A stretch of 64,000 nt of DNA from Eutreptiella sp. 'Long Island Sound 2002' (lineage: Eukaryota > Euglenozoa > Euglenophyceae > Eutreptiales > Eutreptiaceae), in NCBI GenBank assembly GCA_964036045.1, contig OZ038381.1, positions 137,174,306 through 137,238,305 on the forward strand, given 5' to 3'. A program made the position numbers and the translations under genes. The notes below the pieces were generated by a model. That model was not told the origin of the DNA, ran no database searches, and saw only the letters and a program-made list of their open reading frames with translations. Shown one piece after another: positions 21,205 to 32,000 of this stretch. How positions within the stretch are numbered: the stretch's first letter is position 1; every line of letters starts with the position of its first letter.

Positions 21205-21446
21205 CATAAGCTTGAGTACAATGTTCTCCATGCAAGTTTGTAGGCAAAGCAGGCACCAAGGATCAAATTGGCATTGCACATGTCAAAACCAACAGTGCAA
21301 ATTCACAAAGGAGCTCAAAGGGGAAGCAATCATAAGCTTGAGCACATTGTTCTCCGTGCAATTTTGTAGGTTAAGCAGACAAAGGGTGGACAAACATTAG
21401 CTTCAACGAACTTTTCTCCATGGCATCTTGCAGGCAAGGTAGGCAT
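21205..21446 (+). repeat. Three imperfect copies of a ~51-bp unit
   Basis: CATAAGCTTGAGTACAATGT (21,208), CATAAGCTTGAGCACATTGT (21,332) and CATTAGCTTCAACGAACTTT (21,396) each run on through TTCTCC and TTGYAGG to AAGYAGRCA. Spacing is irregular (about 124 and 64 bp). The array lies upstream of gene A and before the right copy of the bracketing direct repeat. Confidence 0.7.
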
Positions 21447-21483
21447 CAAGCATCCAACCAAAGTTCCACTGGGTTCGTGCTAG

Positions 21484-21607
21484 AAAATTTCTTCCGAGCT
21501 GCCCTGGCACGGTCGGCTGGGAAGTCCATGGAAAGTTTTGGGGGGCCGATCTGGCTGCCAAAACTTCGGAGCATCTTTTCAAGGGTTTTCGAAAACTTCC
21601 AAGCGGC
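21484..21607 (+). repeat. Direct repeat, right copy
   Basis: Partner of 12,140-12,286; see there. It lies about 100 bases before the L2 ORF2 coding region begins. Confidence 0.85.
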
Positions 21608-21699
21608 GGACTCAAGCATATCGCATGCACGTTGGTACAGATTTCCTAAAATTGCCACCGGTAACGGGACCATATTGGTCTCTCTTCCAACGTTCTATG

Positions 21700-23110
21700 C
21701 TGGGCACCGGTGGTACATGTGCCATGCCCTGCTCGGCATCATCCAGCCCTCGGTGCAGATGCTGCGCCGCTCCTTGCGCCGGCTAAGTGCCCGCCACCCG
21801 TCCTTTCCGCAGGTCGTTGCCGGTGTGGTCCTCTGCGGCTGGCGCCCGACCGACTCGGGCCCCCTGCTCGACAGCCTAGCAGGGTGGCACTATGACGCTG
21901 GGGACCACGGCCGCTTGCACCGCGGGCGCAAGCCCCCGAGCCCCCTGCAGCCCTCGTATGCCGTGGGGCTGCAGTGCTCCAGCTACGGAAGACTTTCCGC
22001 AGCCGGGGTAAGCGAGCCCGGGGCGGTACCAGTGGGCCAGCTGCAAGGCACCCAGTGCGAACCCCGCCCCCAGAACCAGGCCCCTCCGAGGAGTAGGCCT
22101 GGTACGCGCTTCGCCTTCCGCATGACCCCCCAGAGCACCTGCAGCGCGGCCCCCCTGACGTGGGCCGCCTCCGTGTCGTCACATCCAATTGCGGCGGCCT
22201 CCGATCGGACCCTCGGAAAGTCCCGCGCCTCATCGCGCAGGTGGCCTATGCGGAGCCCGACATCGCCCGCTTGCAAGAGGCGGGCACGCTGTTTGCCGCC
22301 GCATGGCCAGCTGGCCTGCCGTACCGCGTGTGCGCGGGGCCCCCCTTCCGGGGGGGGGGGGGGGGTTGGTCACCCTAGTGCACGCCCGCCTCCTAAAAGG
22401 GTCCCAAGTCCGCGAACATGCCCAAGAGCACAGCCTCAGTGTGTGTATAGAGCCCGCCCAGGTGCGGTGCTGGCAGCAGTCAACTTGCACCTCCCACCAC
22501 CCCTACTGGCGGGCCGACGCAGGGCCGTTGTCAGCGACGCCTCCGCTTTTCTCTGCACGGCGGGGACCAGTGTCAAGATCGTGACCTTAACAAGGCCCAA
22601 GGCACCCGCCTGGGAGGGTGGCTCTCCAAGGCCCTGAGCCCGAAAGGCCCGCTGGCCGGGTTCCGGGCCTTGTACGGGCCGGGCGACCCGACGAACGTAG
22701 TCTGGCTAGTGGGGCGGCCCTTGGATAGCGAGCTGGATTGCGTCCTCGTGGGCCTGGAAAACCCCGTGCGTGGGGGCCAACAAGGTTCTGCTTCCCGGTC
22801 TTAGCACCCAACGGATGGTGCAGTGCGACCTGATGTTGGCGGAACGCATCTTCGCAGCGGCAGACCCGTCCTGCCGCCGCTTCCGCTGGTCCCAACTCAG
22901 GCCGGAGCAACAGGCCCCCCCGGCGGCGGCGGCCTCACTAGCCCTGTGGTGGTCGCCCCTCGCCTGCCTCACCCCAGATGGGACGGACCAAGCGGTGTGG
23001 GCCGCCCCAGAGGGCTTGGTGCCCTCCTAGAAGGATTCGTGGCGCCCCCCAGACCAGGACGTCCTGCGGGCAGCACAGGAACTCGACACCGGCGCCGGAT
23101 CGGCGATAGC
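21700..23110 (+). CDS. L2 ORF2, N-terminal part with APE-type endonuclease
   Basis: GC-rich coding. An N-terminal segment (RWYMCHALLGIIQPSVQM ... FPQVVAGVVLCGWRPTDSG) precedes an endonuclease of the APE (EEP) type: VGRLRVVTSNCGGLRSDPRK with the catalytic Asn, EPDIARLQEAG with the catalytic Glu, then a D-L-N block (DLNKAQGTRLGGWLSKAL, 22,583). An S-T-Q-R-M-V-Q-C-D-L block stands where SDH..V is expected. Such endonucleases nick the target DNA for target-primed reverse transcription. The frame changes at G-runs (22,349-22,360 and 22,770) and once near 22,570. In-frame TAGs occur at 22,094 (before AWYALRLPHD) and 23,028 (before KDSWRPPDQD). The unusual SDH region may mean weak or lost activity. 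Confidence 0.6.
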
Positions 23111-23149
23111 GGACCTGCCTGGTGGCGGGACCGCCAAGACGCGGCGTAG

Positions 23150-24870
23150 GGAGCCCTGCTGCGCGAGGAGAAGGCCAAGCTGGCTGGGGTTGTCCTGACA
23201 TCCCAGACGGGACGGACACTGCGCCTCTGGCAAGTTCCGCCTCCTCAAAGAGGTCAGCCCTGACGGCGTCCGCTTCCCAAACACACCGGAGGCCTTCCGG
23301 GAAGAGCTACTCCGCCAAGCGTAGGAGCTGCATTGCGGCCATGCTGGCCTCCCTCTGGACCTTTCACGCCTCCGGGCCACTGCGCGCCCGGGCGACCCCA
23401 CCGACGACCCAGACTTCATCTTGCGCGCTTCCCCGGCCGCCGGAGCCGCCGGTCACGGGGGCCCCGCCGACGTACCACAACATGGAGCAAGCCGTAAAAA
23501 GGGGCTTCCCGCCGACGTGGTGTCCGCCCTGCCGGGTTTCGGCCTGCACGTACTCATGGGTGTCCTGGAGGCCCTCGCGAGGGGGACCCCTAGCCGGCTG
23601 CTCTCAGCGGTCCTCCACCTCTGCCTCGCCAAGAAACTCCCGGCGTGGGTGGTGCGCAAGAGCTGGCCCGTCATGCTGGAGCCCTACCTCTGGCGGTTGG
23701 AGACGAGCGTTATGCAGGATCGCTGGGTCACCCCCGAGAGCTCCGGGGCGCTGTCCCCCCGGAGCACTTTGCCGATCGGTGGCTAACGTCGGGCCAGACG
23801 CTAGCCCTAGCCTGCCGTTGGTTATTGGCCACCTGGGCCATCCAGCACGGGGACTTTTGGTCGGAGGACTGGGATGAGGCGAATGCCTTCTGCAATCCCG
23901 ACCCAGAGGCAGTCGGGGCGTGGGATCACCAGGCCCAAGAGGAGTATCTGTCGCCCTAGCTCCAGCGCTCCTACGATGGGCTCGACGTGTGGGTGGCCTC
24001 CCCATACGGCCTGGCGGGCCCTTACAAGCTGCACCAGGGTGGTGCCCAAGGCGACAGCCAGGGTGTGGGGTATTTCTCCAAGATCACGGAGAAGCGGACG
24101 GAGTACCTCCGCCACGTGGTCCGCGAAGGACTCTACCCCGAGGACCAGCGCCGAGGTGCACCGGACCCAGCGTCCTATGTCCGGCGGCAGCCCGCCGCCC
24201 CCCACGGCTTCCTCCCCGAGGTCGCCTTCACCAAGGACCGCCGTCACTTCGCCCTCACGGGGTGGCGTCTGGCCTGGCCAATGGGCATCTGTGTGGTCAC
24301 GTGCGCGGCTGCCTGCAGCTCCGTGCGCGTGGGGAAACTGAAGGTGTACCACCTCATCCTGCGCAATCGCCGGCTGCACTACACCCCGGGGACTCTACCC
24401 ACAACCCTGGGCCTGCTGCCGCTGCAGTCACGGGGCTTCATGCTCACCGGCATACCCCTGGTAATGGGCGAGCACCGGAGCCCGCAGATGGCCAAAGCGG
24501 AAGCAAGCATGGCGAAGATCGAGCGCGCGCTTCACGGCTTGTGCCCTGCCTACGTGCTCGTCCTCCGTATCATCCTCGCGTACGTCATCTCGGCCCTGGA
24601 CTATGTCTACGTGACCATGCCCCCGTGCCCGACGCACGTGCGCCGCACCCTGCGGACAGCGGACAAGGTTCTGACCAGGGCGCTGCGGATGCCGCGTAAC
24701 GTGCCCAAGGCCCTCCTGTGGAGGCCTGTTGCCGGCAGGGGCTTTGGCTTCCCCCACCTGCACAGCCGTACGTGTCTCCGGCACGTTCTGGGGTACCTCA
24801 GGGCCATGGATTCGCGCAGCGTGCTCGTTTGTGAAAACGTCTGCACCCGCAGCCCCCCGAACCACTGGAA
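23150..24870 (+). CDS. L2 ORF2, reverse transcriptase part
   Basis: One frame runs from about 23,160 to a C6 run at 23,755 and another from there to about 24,870. In-frame TAGs lie at 23,322 and 23,957. Fingers: FGLHVLMGVLEALARG, LPAWVVRKSWPVMLEPYLWR in place of the usual K...RPI.L block. Palm motif A: DWDEANAFCNP. Motif B: GGAQGDSQGVGYF in place of G-x-R-Q-G-D-P-L-S. Motif C position: VAFTKDRRHF (about 24,221-24,245), where YADD or FADD is expected. Thumb-like region: HVRRTLRTADKVLTRALRMP and GRGFGFPHLHSRT, matching the GG-G-L-P-L block of LINE RTs. The order of motifs makes a LINE RT likely. The altered motifs B and C suggest a divergent or dead enzyme. Confidence 0.6.
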
Positions 24871-26561
24871 AGGCCTGGACACCCGGACCACGAACGCCTG
24901 CTCCACACCATGGCCGAGACCCACCTGGAGGTGCACGTTCTCCCGCCTGCCACGGTACGGCCCGCGGCCGTGGACACCCGGGTGTACAGACCGTACGAGC
25001 CCAGAGGGGTCCTCCTGGCCGCAGATGGAGCGATGGAGACCACACCGGACGGCGACACCCTGGGCTGAGGCGCGCTAGTGGCGGACGCCGGGGGAGTCCT
25101 TGCGGCCGTCACCTCCGGGGTCATGACGCGGGCCACGAGCCCCTAGGCGGCGGAATGGGCAGGCAAGCTGGAGGCGTAGCGCCTCGCCGAGACGCTGGGT
25201 ATTGCCCCGGCGGCAGTCAAGTACGTGGAGGCCGACTGCACCTCCGCCACCCTCAGCAGTGACGGGGGCGTCCCCTACACAGTCCCCCTGAGCAGACAGG
25301 GTACGAGTTGCCTTCGCCGAGGCCCTGGGACGCGGCCGTCTTGACCGGTATGTGCCTGCGCAGCATGACACCCAGTCGTCCAGCCTCCTATCAGACCTCC
25401 AGGCGCGCACCCACGAGCTGGCAGCGATAGGCCGGGGCATGGCGCGCGAGGGCACATACCCACTCCCGAGTGCGATGGACGGGACGGCCCAGCTATTCTC
25501 GTCGCGGCGCGTGGTGACGGCAGTCCCACGGGAGATGGACTGCCTCAACGCCCAACTGGCGGCCCCATCCGTCATCTTCGCCCGGGGCCCGCCAGAGGAT
25601 GACCAAGCTCTGCCGGCCTGGGCCCAGCTCCTGACCGAAGGGGAAATGCCCAAAGAGGGCCACCGGTTTGCGGCCTCGGTGCGCATGGCACCCTTGACTC
25701 ACACCTCGGCGCACGCGGAGTTCAACTGCGCGTATTGCTGGCATCCCTGCAAGGGTTGGGAGGATCACATGGTCCGCTCCTACCCGGTGGTGGTCGCATG
25801 CCTTGAACGGTTTCAGGGCCATGTGCGCCCTACTGCGGTCCTGGGCTTATGCCGTGTGCTGGCGCGATTCCCTGGGAGGCAGGATCTACGACAAGGCAGG
25901 CCGCACCTCGCATTGGCAACTGGTGCGGGACGAGGACGAGGTCGTACAGTCCGAGAGCGCCGCCTAGGACGTGGCCGTCACATGGTCCGGACTCCTATGG
26001 GCCGTGGCCCCATAGACCTGGCCAGCCCGCGAGCGTGCCGCCTGGACGGCGGGATACCTCCGGCCAGTGGCGGACTGGGTGGTACTTTCACCGCCCGCCC
26101 GGTGGTCACGCTTGATGCAGGCCGGGGAGAGCGCTTGGCCGGTGGGCCTCTCCCACCCCCTCACAGACGCGCGCACCCTACTGCGCTATGCCTTGGGTGA
26201 GTCCACGTGCTCAGTGGCAGGACGGCGCCCAGAGATGGTGGGCCACGCCGTCCCCGTGTCCGTGCTTGACGCAGCGGAACGCGGGGCGTGCCCGAACATG
26301 GTCCTGGCCCCACCCGCGACCAGCCGGGCACTGCTCCCGGGGTTCACCCTCCAGCCGCTTGGCGACGTGCCTCTGCTGGCATTCCTGGCGGGCGCGGCGC
26401 CCCCCGGCCTCCTCGCGGCCCTGTGGGCCTTCTTCCCCTTGGAGGAGGCGGCGCCGGGGGACCTGCTTGGGGAGGTTGACGGTCCCGAGGCACGGGCAGG
26501 CGATCTCGATCTAGGCCTGGAGCTGGACGCTGACGAGGACGACGAGTACCTCCTCAACTAA
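24871..26561 (+). CDS. L2 ORF2, RNase H and C-terminal zinc region
   Basis: RNase H: LLAADGAMETTPDGD with the first Asp, then GALVADAGGVLAAV, then AAEWAGKLEA and RLAETLGIAP with the Glu, then KYVEADCTSATLSS with the next Asp, and a last strand DRYVPAQHDTQ. In-frame stops inside this excellent domain are TGA at 25,066 (where Trp would fit) and TAG at 25,144 and 25,177. The domain is followed by HAEFNCAYCWHPCKGWEDHM, a Cys/His module like those at the ends of other LINE ORF2 proteins. A 200-residue tail has two more TAGs (25,965; 26,013) and ends in an acidic run, DADEDDEYLLN, at TAA 26,559. Two frame changes lie near 25,310 and 25,840. Confidence 0.6.
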
Positions 26562-27320
26562 TCGCCACCCCCCCCCCCTCTCCCTCTCCCTCCAGCCCCC
26601 GCCCCCCCTGGGGCCCCAACCTGGCACCAAGGGGGGGGGGGGGGCATTGGCTCAGCCCCCGGCCGGGCACCCCTCCCGCGCAGGGCTGGGATCTCCGGTG
26701 CAACGCACAGCCCCGGGGCGACCCAGCTGCCAGAGCCAGCATAGCAGCACCACTCCGGCGGGCCATGACATCGCCCCCCCCGGATGGCAGCGCCCCCCCC
26801 CCCCCATACCGCCCTCCTCTCTCCCTTGACCGGCATGCTGCGCCCCGACCCGCGGGCCGGCGGACCATCAGTGGGCTTGTTCTTGCCCCATGTGGACGGC
26901 GGGTCACCCGGCATATAAAGGCGCCCGACAAGCGCCACTACCTTGCCCTCCTTGACCGCCCCAACGCACTCCAGTGGCCCAGTCTGAGCGGGCACACGGG
27001 CGCGCCGTCATCCCTGCCGCGGGCCGACAGCGGCACCCACGCGGGTACATGGCGTGCTGATTCCCATTCGTAGGGGATGACCAGTCCAGTGCACGCTCTG
27101 CTTGCTCGCAACTTGTGCCACTGCCCATCCCTCCGAGGAACGAGCATCCCGGGGGCGCAGCGACCTGCAGGGGCAGCGGGGGGAGAGTGGGGAAGGAGTT
27201 CGGGAGGGGGACGGCTGGCGCGTGACCACCACAGCGCGGGCAGCGGCCCGGTCAGCAAAGCAAGGAGCCTCCGCCCCCCCCCTCCCAGTGTAGCAAGTGC
27301 CACCCTACGGCCATGCAAGC
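26558..27320 (-). CDS. Unknown GC-rich coding stretch
   Basis: On the minus strand two frames give protein-like text that joins near 26,995. RRDGQWHKLRASRACTGLVI, PYEWESARHVPAWVPLSARG, then GPLECVGAVKEGKVVALVGR and LYMPGDPPSTWGKNKPTDG. The sequence then degenerates into Gly/Arg low complexity over the C/G-runs at 26,565-26,645. No motif is recognised. It overlaps the 3' end of L2 ORF2 only at the stop codon. It could equally be a chance GC-rich open frame; the aromatic and charged pattern favours coding. Confidence 0.33.
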
Positions 27321-27840
27321 GATCAAGACGAGTATGGTGCTGCAGGGGGGAAGGGACCAGGCCCGCAACTCAGGCCAAAGGGAACAAGGATAGCAGGCAC
27401 AGAGAATAAAGAACGGTAACTGGCTCGACACATGCCGACAACCGCAGGGTAGGCGTGAAGGAGCGAAGAGCGGTACAGCGAATCTAGACCCAGGAGGTCG
27501 CAAGGTCGTCCTCCCCCCCCCCACGGTAGCGGGCCCGGCCCGGCAGCGGCCTGACGCACGGCGCAGGGGCAGGGCCACACCGGAGGGATGTTCGGGCAAG
27601 GCGCGACCACAGTCGTGGACCCGGTCATGCCTGCACGGTACCCCCCCCCCTACAGGTAGGTACGGCTTCGCCCTCTCGCTCTCCACAGCAAAAACAGCAA
27701 GCAGAATGACGCGGCGCGACATTGCGTACCCCCCGTACCGCGCCCTTCCGCCGCCGTCCCCGTACCGGATGGGCCGCCGCGGGCCACAGCCAGTTTCCCA
27801 CAGCCGCCTGCGGACCTAGGAGCAGCGGACGGGCCGCTGG
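27321..27840. other. No gene supported
   Basis: GC-rich spacer with open frames on both strands but no protein-like run that I would defend. Confidence 0.4.
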
Positions 27841-28560
27841 GTGGCGCGGAACAACCCGGCACCGGCCCTCCACCTCCAGCTCACCGATGTGAGCCGCGCG
27901 CTAGCCCCCGACCACCCCCGCACGGAGAGGTCCCTCGCGGCCGTCGTCTTGGCGCTCCAAGCCCTCGAGGGGCGGTTCCCCAACCACCTCGGCTTGGAGG
28001 ACATCCTCATGGGATGCTTCCTCCACTGGACGGACATGGGCGCAGACCCCAGTTGGGGGCTTACGGCCCTGCAGCGCGTCCCCCAGGGCCTGTCAGTGTC
28101 GGGGCCCCGCGCTCCAAGAGGCCCTTGACTGGCGGTATGGCGTGGCAGCTCCCTTTGGCGGTCCCCCGCCTCCATTAGAGGGAGGGCACGCAGCCCTACT
28201 AGGTCGCCCCCGTGCTGACACCCCCCTGGGACGTGGGTCCCCTCCCCGTCCGCCGCGCCAAAGCCACCGCCCGCGGACCTGGAGCAACACTCCCCGGTGC
28301 TCCTAGTCGAGGGGTGGGACGACGAGGCGGAGTGCTCGGGGGGGCATTGGGTGGGTATCACCCACGGCGGCAGCGTCAAGTGCCTTCTCCGGGGCGACAG
28401 GCCCCTCGCCCGGCCACAGGACCCGCTCCCAGCCGCCGGCGCGGTGCTGGCCTCCATCCCGCGGGTGTACGCCGTGTGGTACGCGGTGACCCCCCCCCCC
28501 CCCCGGAGGCGCCCTAGCCACCGCCGCAGCACCGGTACCCTCGCGCGGAGGGCTCGCGGT
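27841..28560 (+). CDS. Unknown GC-rich protein; C-terminus resembles a cysteine protease His box
   Basis: Coherent plus-strand reading with two frame changes (near 28,100 and 28,285). ALHLQLTDVSRALAPDHPRT, RSLAAVVLALQALEGRFPNH, LGLEDILMGCFLHWTDMGAD, then ALQEALDWRYGVAAPFGG, and finally VLLVEGWDDEAECSGGHWVG followed by ITHGGSVKCLLRG and RVYAVWYAVTP. The GGHWVGITHGG ... VYAVWYAV layout resembles the His box and closing strand of papain-fold proteases of the USP/OTU kind (GHY.AY ... Y.LFY). The matching Cys box is not seen, so this is a weak resemblance. It ends at a C-run (28,491-28,504). It lies between L2 and L3, in the orientation of L2. Confidence 0.38.
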
Positions 28561-28964
28561 CCGCGCATTCGTGGAGGCGTGGCGGCGGCGCCGCAGGGTG
28601 CAGGTCGTGTTCCACGCGCCCTAACCCAGGCGTGCGGGCACCGAGCGGCCCTACCACAGAGGCCACTGTGGCCCTCCTCCCTCCCCCCTCCCCCCCTCTG
28701 GCCCTCCGAGCCCTGCGGTCTGTGGTGCACAGTGGACGAGAACCACAACCCGCCCCCCGGGGCGGCGGTTTCACAGCACACCCGTAGCCCCTCGATTGGT
28801 AACGAGGCGGGGGTACACTGCAGTGGAAGGACGCCCAGCACCGTCTCCGCCTGCGCTAATGTACGCACGGGTGGCGGCCCTATCCCCCCAACCGGTGCTC
28901 CCACGCGTATGGGTGGTGGGCGTCCCCTTGGGGCGTCGTGAAGCAACGGATACTTAGCTACCAT
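28561..28964. other. Spacer between GC-rich genes and L3
   Basis: Open frames in several phases but no recognisable protein. The 3' end of L3 is placed near 28,965 only because composition changes there. No poly(A) tail or target duplication was found. Confidence 0.4.
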
Positions 28965-29089
28965 ATGACCCCCGTGACACAGGCCATACGGTCATCGCTC
29001 TTCCAAGTCCAGTGCTGAATGTCGCCTTGAGTTCGCCCAGCTAGGCTATCGAATGTTTCATAGGCTGCCTTGGGTTAGAACATGGCAGT

Positions 29090-32000
29090 TTACCTCACCC
29101 TCCCACTCTTTTGCGGCCTACACACCAGCTCACATTCACTGCTTCCCCCCTCTTCGCTCTCACTCATCATCTGTGCATCAGTGCTGTCTGCTGTACTCCC
29201 TGCGTCAGTGCTGTCTGTTTCACTGTCCACCGTGTCCCAATTCTCCTCTGGTTCTTCGTCCTGCTCGGGCATCTCCTCCAGCCCCAGCTCCCTCCACACT
29301 TCACTGGCCTCTTTCTCTCTGACTACCCCTGGCAAGGACAACTCTGCACCCCGCACAGCACATTTATCTGCCTGCTCGTTGCCCTCTACTCCTGCATGTG
29401 ACGGGACCCACTGGATAGAGACACTGTCCCCTAAAAAGTGCCAGGTCTGCCAGAGCTGCATCCACAGGTCACGGTGTGCCAGCGCGCCCCTCGACCCCAC
29501 CCACGCATGCCTCTCCCACTTTGCACACTTGCCCTGCAGCCCTGCCAAGACAATTTCGGAGTCCGTCACTATATGTAACTTGATCCCTGGTGTTTTCCCC
29601 TGCACCGCTGCCAGCACTCCCCGCAATTCTGCCCGTCCAATTGTTTGCTTTTCGTGGGCAGGAACTGCTGCCCGCACATTGCGCGGGTTACCAGCCGAAT
29701 ACCACACCCCATACCCTGCATGCGACACCCCTGCTGTCTCCGTTCGCGATCCGTCTGTAAAGCATACTTCCCACCCATCCTTGAGCTTTTGATCTATTTC
29801 CCTCTGCTTTTCAGGCAGCAGAGACGCCCATCTGATCCATTTCGGCAGATGCCGCTGCCGTTGCGGCAGTATTGCTCCTGTAGGTGCTCGGACCCCCCCC
29901 CTGAAACATCGGTGCCCCAGAGATAAACAACTGCAGCTCTCTGTAAATGTGCATTGATTCCTGCCTATACAGTGAGGTCTCATCAGTGGTTGCCCACCAG
30001 AGCATAGTTGCTGCCCAGCGCCCCGCAAAATCCTGCACCGTAGGCGATTTGTCTCGAAACACCGCATCGCACCGCAGCCTCCATGACACGAATGAAGCCG
30101 CCCACAGGGACAGTCCTTGGGTGGATTGTAGCGCTTTCAGTGGGTGTGTCTGCAGGCTGTCCTGCAGGCTCAGCTGCTGCCCCGTGTTTGACCACAGGGG
30201 CCCAAATGACTTTACTACCACATCGGACGCAAAGCCCATAAATTTGCAGAACGCCACTGCATGTCTTGTAGTTTCAAGCACATCGCAAAGCACACACTTG
30301 GGCCTGTGGTACACATGCTGCGTGCGTCCGCCCACTGAGAGCTTTGCCCACAGCGCATGCCGTATATAGTCTTTCGCCCTGCCCGGTAGCTTCACTGCTT
30401 CAAAAACACCCCACACATCTGCTGTTTGTCGCTCTGGTGGCGCCCCCAGGGGCTGCATAAGCTGCAAGAATCTCCCCGACCCCATACTGCCCCACACTGG
30501 CGCCCGCTCCTACACTCCTTGTTGCCGTAACCACTGCATCTGCTGCTCATAAATCCCCACCCACGTGGGTGCCACTACAAACGCCTCGCAGCTTAGAGCA
30601 TCTCCCAACCTGATTACCCCTTTGCGCACCATCGCCGGCGCAAAGTACGTCCGCAATGCATCATTTCTAAACAGCACATTGTGCCAGATTGGCATACCCG
30701 ACGCTTTCCCCACCACCGCCGGGTGTGGGGCGTTCCTCCGCAACTGTGAGAAGCACTTACACGACCGCTGCAACAATGAGCGCACTCCCTGAACCACTGC
30801 CAGCTGGCAGTAAGGCAAAAACCCCGGCGACAGTCAGAGCCCAATTTCCCGGGCCCAAGCTGCACATACGTCAGCCCACGGTCCCGCGTACCGCCGCCGA
30901 TGTTGGATAAAAGAGATCCACAGCTGAGAGAACAGGAACAGTGCATAGACCCTGAGCGGCTGGGTTTTTAGTCCCCCTTCCCGTGAATCCGCCGCCACCA
31001 TGCTCGGGGCCAAGCCCCACGATGTCACGCCTAGCGCCATGGTGAAGACCATATTCATCGTCGAGATCACGCTAGCATCTGCCTCATACACTCTCGCAGT
31101 GGGGTTCACCAGCGGCTGAATCCACACTTTATATAACTCTGCTCGCTCCATCTGATCCAGAGGCAGTAATTTTAAGAACGCAGCTCGTGACTTCATCTTT
31201 GCTAACGCTGGTGCAAACGCCTGCGCACTGGTTACCTGACCCAATTGGATGCCCAGGTACCTTTGCCGCGGCACCACCTGGACGCCAGCCACCTGTTGCG
31301 GTACCGCCTCCCCGGGCGACTTGACCAAGACATACATTTTTTTTGTAATTGATGTGCAGCTCCGAATACAGACCGAATTGCGCCAGCGCCGCCAGAACCT
31401 TGCGTGCCACCGCGTCTCTCTGACGCCTCCTGCCCACAAATGAGATTAGCAGATCGTCTGCATACAGCAGCAGCTCCGCCTCTGGGCAGTCACGTTCGAC
31501 GAGGAAGATGAGGAACACAGTCAACAGCGCAAAAATAGCCGCGGAGAGTGGATCCCCTTGGCGGATCCCTGAGCCCGGCACCATGCACACCTCCCGCACA
31601 TATCCCGAGTCAATGCAGAATAGTACAGCCCCTTTGAGGGCCGACACCAACAGCCGGACATACGGCTCCGGCACCGAGAAGAATCGCAGCGCTGCTGCGA
31701 AGAAGGCATGTTGCACTGCATCGTATGCCTTCGAAAAGTCCACTAACAGCATATTGATGTGCTTTGATGATTCCCACATCAGGCGCGCCTTTTCTATGTG
31801 GTCTAGCATCCTGCGCCCTTTCATGAATCCTTTTTGACTACTGGGGATAATGATCTGCAGCGCATCCTGCAGCTGTATGAGTACCACTGTAGCCAGCCAT
31901 TTGAACACCACATTCTGCAGCGCAATCGGCCGCATGTCCGCCAGCATGTCAGCCGTTGGCGTTTTCGGTATGTTCCTTTGCAGTGAGATGACCCACCCTG

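Noticed and set aside
29030-29092. Extension of L3 ORF2 beyond its TAA into downstream coding-like text
   Set aside because: The downstream text passes two TAAs and a TAG and has no RNase H or LINE motif; 3'-UTR is simpler.
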